From assembly GCA_036874045.1 (NCBI GenBank), contig CM072337.1, forward strand, positions 8,308,001-8,372,000: DNA of 64,000 nt, read 5' to 3'. The stretch comes from Cymodocea nodosa. Its lineage: Eukaryota; Streptophyta; Magnoliopsida; Alismatales; Cymodoceaceae. Below the pieces are notes generated by a model that was not told the DNA's origin, ran no database searches, and was given only the letters and a program-made list of their open reading frames with translations. The stretch's first letter is position 1. Each line of letters opens with the position of its first letter. A program made the translations under genes and the position numbers. Shown here piece after piece: positions 59,461 to 64,000 of the stretch.

Positions 59461-59494
59461 CTAAGGGACTAGCAAAATTTAGGTATGGGGGAAG
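59461..59494 (+). promoter_or_regulatory. E4 polypurine tract with upstream CTAAGGGACTAGCAAA box
   Basis: CTAAGGGACTAGCAAA, then GGTATGGGGGAAG directly before the LTR TGTTTA. X1 has the same box and tract. Confidence 0.8.
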
Positions 59495-61392
59495 TGTTTA
59501 CAATGAAAAAGTGCATATTATTAACGGTTAAATGATGGTTAATTGCATAATATTTAGCTTATCATATGAGAATTAAGCCATTATGTTATAATTGCACTGT
59601 TATATGCTTTAATTGAAGAATCTACTTAATTTTGGGGAATTAATGTTAATTTAGTACATTTATGAACTATCGGTAAGTTGCAGGCTGTGAAATTCTTAAG
59701 TATCCGAATTTTCTAATATTTCGGATAGTTATGTTTAAATTGACGAACAGTTATGTTTAGAGAGAATATTTTATTATTTCCAGATGTACACGTGTCGAAA
59801 CCAGAATGAATGTCTTAAGTGAATTTTCGGTGAGTTAGCTGTAACTATCTGAAAATGCATCTGAGCAACGGATAGTTATACCTGTAACTCTCCGAAATGT
59901 TATTTTATGTTTAAACTGCTACTGACATGTGTCGAGATCTAGTAGATTTACTTAAGTTATAACTCGTTAAGTTAGTATAACTACACACGTTGAGTTACAT
60001 GAATATACACTAAGGTAACACGTTAGGTTAGCGGCTTATTTCTTTATTGCATGTATTTTATAGTTATTTTCTAAAATGCCATTGTAGCGGTTGTAGGAAC
60101 AGACAGTTGGAAGGAAAAACCACGTTTGCACGTATCACGCAGGAATTCAATCGCGCATCGAGAAGGAAGCATCGTCGTTGATCTGAAGGAAGGAAATCCA
60201 ACCGATCATTCAAGCAAAAGCAGTTACTACTGAAGAAATATAAAAGAAAAGAAGAAAAAAAGAAGGTGTGATCGATGGACGGCTAGTCTATACAGAGGAG
60301 GAGCATCGATCTTTCTACAGACAGTATCGGCGATTCTCCGAAGTATCACACCAATCATCGTTATCACCACCATAATCACCAATCATCGGAGGTCTGTGAG
60401 GATACTTGCCTGATGTCGGGTCGATTTTGAACCAAACACAGTGCCTGACAACCATTGTGAGAAGTGATCGCGTTGCGAGAAGGGAAGACATTTTCACCAA
60501 GCGCCGACTCATATTTCAGGAGATCGTAAAGCTTTTAGCCTTGGCTTCGGGTTGATGCCTATATGTTGAAGAGGAGATCATCTTGCAATTCTGGACTCGC
60601 GATTCTATAGGGAGAGGAGACAGAATTGTAAGTGGTTTAATTTTTAGTGGTGTAATCGCGTTGCAAGTAGTGTCGAAAGTATTTATTGTCGAGTGAGATT
60701 ACTTTACATTTCACCTTTTGCCCATTTCCATGTTCACATCAAAACAAAAATACCAAAAACAATTTATCTTTGTTTGTATGTTGTATTTGAGTGTTGTATT
60801 GTTCGTGATGTATCGTGATTAATGTTATCTGTATTAGTTTTATGATTGTTTTATGTTAGTTTTAATTTTACAGTTTACTGAAATTGGTTCGTACAAAAAA
60901 CTTAAAGATTTTAATGGTGACTGTTTGAATCATCTGAATGTTAGTATTGCTTAATGATAAATCCAATGTTAACTAGCATTAAAAAGCTTAATTGATGTTA
61001 TTTACAATCTATGGAATCACCCAATGGTTTGCCGAATTCCTCTGTAAATAGTAGTATTATAAAGAAGAGACAGGCTCGTGGAGTTAACCTAAGTCCACAA
61101 GGATAGTCCGTTGAGTTAGCTGTAACTCAACGGAGTGCTTATGGAATATAAATTTGAATTGTTCACAATCAAACATTTCTTAAACCTTTAGGATCGACCT
61201 GTACTTGCACACTGATACAATAGACACTATGCACTTGCAGTTAAAGTATAAATTGGAATTAATATCTAAATTGTATTAAAGGTTGTTTATTTACTTCTAA
61301 AAGAAAGAATAGGCATAAAGATAAATTAACTAAGTAAAATTAGAAGAAACAAATCCAAGTTTTTCTAATGTAGTGTTGGGAAAACCCAAACA
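59495..61392 (+). repeat. E4 3' LTR (about 1.9 kb)
   Basis: Starts TGTTTACAATGAAAAAGTGC and ends CCCAAACA before GGACT. Homologous along its length to 51757-53679. Confidence 0.93.
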
Positions 61393-61690
61393 GGACTTGA
61401 TCCTAATCAAGTACAGTGGAATACATCCATTGGAGGAAAATATGATCGTTGTACATATCAAGTATATATTCAAAATACAAACAACGGATATATGATAGAG
61501 ATATACAGTGAGCTACACTTGAATTCCATTCATACTCAAGTCTGCAAATAGTGAAGAACATTCAGAAGATCCATTGCAGAAAAAGCCCTTGTGCCAAAAC
61601 TCTCATTGAAGGTTTAAAGCTGTTGGTTCGTGGCTTCAACTTGAAAGCTACATACAGTGTTGGTTTGAGTTCCAACCTGATGATGAGATC
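61393..61690 (+). other. Copia D stretch right of E4, LTR-like
   Basis: Starts with the GGACT target copy, followed by ATCCTAATCAAGTACAGTGG. It has no primer site and no clear coding signal until gag sequence begins near 61670. It is probably the remainder of the D LTR joined to gag. Confidence 0.45.
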
Positions 61691-62270
61691 ATGTTGTTGG
61701 CAAGAAATTTCAGAAAATTCATGAAGAAAAAGAATAAGCCCAGCTACTCTAAAAGAACTATTCCTACATGTTTCAAATGTAAAAGGCAAGGGCACATACA
61801 GACTTTCTGTCCATTTCAGACAAAAGAGGATCAAGGAGATAAGAAGAAGAGGTTGAAAGACAAAAAGAAAATGGCTCTCAAAGCTACGTGAGATGACAGT
61901 AGCTCTTCAAGCTGTTCATCAGAGTCTGAAGAAGAAGCTGCAGCAAATGTTTGTTTTGCAACACAAGAGGTATGCTCTACTTCCTCTAGTTCAAAAAATG
62001 AGCATGATGATCTAGACATAAGTAGTCTTTTATCTACTGTAGATAATTTATATGTAAAGTGTAGAGATTTTAAGAAAGAAATTAATAGATTAAATCAGTG
62101 CTTAGAAAATTCATTTGCTTAATTAGAATCAATTATAGTTGAAAATAGGAATCTAAAATCAAATTTAGATAAGTATAGTTGTGATAATTGTAAATTAAAA
62201 GATAAAAATAAAATTCTATCAACTAATATATCAGATTTGAAAAATACTGTATGTAAATTTACTCAATGAC
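61691..62270 (+). pseudogene. Copia D gag zinc-knuckle region
   Basis: 61691-61891 encodes FRKFMKKKNKPSYSKR and the CCHC knuckle CFKCKRQGHIQTFC, followed by Lys-rich sequence. Downstream are an acidic Ser/Glu stretch and heptad-patterned sequence up to about 62270, as in the gag of AC/B but divergent. Fossil. Confidence 0.75.
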
Positions 62271-62525
62271 AAAAAGGATTAAATAGAATAATAGGATCTT
62301 AACGATCAAATGGGAATAAATATGGCCTAGGGTATGCTACACCACTGGAAATACCTTATTGTGGTAGAGTGATTCGATCTTATAGAAATGGCACCACTGT
62401 GTTTGCCATCAAACGAAGATCATGTCATATGTAGCTGCCAATAGGCAATAGATTTAATGTTTTAAGGACTAACTCCTCTGGACCCAAAAAGATTTGGGTA
62501 CCAAAAGTTTTAATTTCAGTATGAT
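62271..62525 (+). other. Copia D gag-protease linker
   Basis: No long reading frame. It contains decayed linker sequence, with GGGTACCAAAAG-type wording near its end as in the WVPK linker of Copia elements. Confidence 0.4.
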
Positions 62526-64000
62526 TTGCAGGGTGACAAGGAGTTTCAAGCACATTCAACTAAATGGATTGTGGACAGTGGATGCTCAAAGCACATGACA
62601 GGTAAGAAAAGCTTTCTTGACTTAGTTAAAAACTTAAGTTCAGGATTTGTTAAGTTTGGAAATAATGAAAAGTGTAAAATAACTGCAATAGGAAATATTA
62701 CATCTGAAAATGGTATAATTGAGAATGTCTTGCATGTAAATGGTTTAAAACAAAATTTGTTAAGTGTAGGACAATTATGTGATAAAGGCTATATTGTTTC
62801 TTTTAATGCTAAAAACTGCTACATTATTGATCCTACCACAAATGAAATAAAATTTACTGGTATTAGAAATTGCTCAATATATACATTAAACTTTCCATGT
62901 GAAAATTCTACAAGCAATTCCTGTTTGGTAGCAACTGGTGAAGACGATTGGGTGTGGCATAGAAGACTTGGTCACATCAGCATGAAGAATATCAGAAAGC
63001 TATCCATGGGTGATCTTGTTAGGGGTCTACCTAAACTCACTTTTAAGAAGGATAGAGTGTGCAGTGAGTGTATGCTAGGGAAGCAGAAGAGAACTACTCA
63101 TTACAGCAAAAGTGTTGTTTCCACCAAAAGGCCATTAGAACTGCTACATCTAGATTTGTTTGGTCCTTCTCAAGTATCAAGTCTTGGGGGTCGAAAATAT
63201 ACCTTTGTTATTGTTGATGACTTCTCTAGATTAACTTGGGTAATATTTTTGACACATAAAAATGAAACTTGCAATGAGTTCAAGAATTTCTACATAAGAG
63301 TTCAAAATCAGAAGGAACTAACAGTGAAGAAAATTAGAAGTGATCATGGAGGTGAATTTGAAAACTATGATTTTGAAAACCTTTGCAATTCATTTGGAAT
63401 TTTGCATGAATTCTCTTGTCCTAGAACTCCTTCTCAAAATGGAGTTGTGGAAAGAAAAAATAGGACATTACAAGAAATGGCTAGAACTATGTTAAGTGCC
63501 ACGAATCTACCTAAATTTCTCTGGGCAGAAGCTGTAAGAACAGCTTGTTACATTTCCAACAGAACTCACATTAAATCTATATTGAATAAGACACCCTTTG
63601 AAATTTGGTTCGATAAAACTCCAAATGTGGGCTATTTTAAGACTTTTGGATGCAAATGTTATGTCTTAAATACATGAAATGCTAAAGATAAGTTTGATGC
63701 TAAGTTTGAACCTACCATACTTGTTGGTTACTCCTCGAGAAGCAAAGCTTACAGAGTATATTTTGTTGAAGATAGAAGAGTGGAGGAATGTATAAATGTT
63801 CAGTTTGATGAAGATCTGTTCCAGAATTTCAAAAAGCTGAAGATTAATGATGATAGTGAAAATGAAGACTTTGAAGATGATAAAAGCAAGCAGAATACTA
63901 ATCCACAAGTGTTAGACCAGAATCTCAACCTTAGATATCAAAATCATAACAGTTGGAAGTTTAGATCTGATCATCCCGAGGAACAAATTATTAGAAATAT
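62526..64000 (+). pseudogene. Copia D protease-integrase region, continues past window
   Basis: The 383-codon stretch 62526-63677 begins in protease (WIVDSGCSKHMTGKKSFL, active-site DSG). It continues to the pre-integrase zinc segment VWHRRLGHISMKNIRKLS...CSECMLGKQ and the rve core: LHLDLFGPSQVSSLGG (Asp), IRSDHGGEFENY (Asp) and SQNGVVERKNRTLQEMARTM (Glu). Integrase C-terminal-like coding (FEPTILVGYSSRSKAYRVYF) runs from about 63680 towards the window end. Copia type; fossil with about one break in this block. Confidence 0.87.

Larger units (their letters stand above)
57520..59494 (+). other. E4 3' untranslated region (about 2 kb), chimeric
   Basis: No gene; small frames at 57739-58178 are AT-rich and unconvincing. 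It holds an Athila-type box plus purine run (58137-58176), a roughly 0.9-kb stretch resembling the Copia AC/B post-pol spacer (58300-59240), and a second box plus purine tract next to the 3' LTR (59461-59494). Confidence 0.7.
51757..61392 (+). mobile_element. Complete non-autonomous Athila-lineage element E4 with captured F-box-like gene
   Basis: Two LTRs in direct orientation (51757-53679 and 59495-61392) begin TGTTTA and end AAACA. They are flanked by a perfect 5-bp duplication GGACT (51752-51756 and 61393-61397). Inside are a tRNA-Asp primer site, a leader, a small unknown frame, gag, an F-box-like gene, a long 3' UTR and a polypurine tract. No protease, RT or integrase was recognised. The LTRs differ by very roughly one base in 20-30 by eye, implying a fairly young insertion, perhaps one to a few million years on usual plant rates. 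It looks structurally whole; the coding parts have about two breaks. Confidence 0.93.
50688..64000 (+). mobile_element. Copia retrotransposon D (plus), split by E4, right end outside window
   Basis: LTR-like sequence 50688-51756 starts TGTTAGTACCTGAGTATTTTG and is preceded by GTTAG (possible target half). E4 interrupts it. D resumes at 61398 with a short LTR-like stretch, a gag zinc-knuckle piece, and a protease/integrase block running to the window end. Related to the SIRE-like group but distinct from AC/B. Broken, with about six breaks in view. Confidence 0.75.

Overview
The window looks like heterochromatic DNA from a flowering plant, probably a eudicot, and consists almost entirely of nested LTR retrotransposons. 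The Gypsy elements have Athila-type reverse transcriptase and a primer-binding site matching the 3' end of tRNA-Asp. The Copia elements have SIRE-like features: an AAAAAGGGGGAGA-type polypurine tract, LTRs starting TGTTGAGT or TGTTAGT, and UBN2-type gag. The DNA is AT-rich. I find no tRNA, rRNA or CRISPR, and no free-standing intact host gene. The species cannot be named from this sequence.

Layout. 1-5892: Athila element E1 (minus), left end outside the window, inserted in E2. 5893-14668: Athila element E2 (minus), with a 3' accessory coding region, decayed pol and a 5' LTR; it is inserted in the LTR of X1. 14669-16879: X1, a Gypsy remnant with LTR, 3' UTR and gag. 16880-19464: a Copia-type LTR, Y (plus), holding solo LTR S1, which is of E1's LTR family. 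19465-24907: Copia LTR W, a second copy of the X 3' UTR, and Copia LTR Z holding Gypsy LTR S2. 24908-39759: SIRE-like Copia AC (minus), split by Athila element E3 (27219-34358, plus). 39760-50687: a second copy, B, of the same Copia family (minus), inserted in AC's gag. 50688-64000: Copia D (plus), inserted in B's leader and itself split by E4. 51757-61392: E4 (plus), a structurally complete element with two LTRs and a matching GGACT target-site duplication.

E4 is the most notable object. It belongs to the same LTR family as E2, carries gag without a recognisable pol, and carries a captured F-box-like gene. Its 3' non-coding region also contains about 0.9 kb resembling the non-coding segment downstream of pol in Copia AC and B. 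The most conserved part is about 185 bp.

A second unexplained signal crosses families. Short perfect hairpins with a GTTA/TAAC core (arms such as GTTGAGTTA, ATCGGATAGTTA or GGAAGGTTAA) are scattered through the LTRs and leaders of both superfamilies and often lie just upstream of reading frames. All retroelements are described here as fossils.
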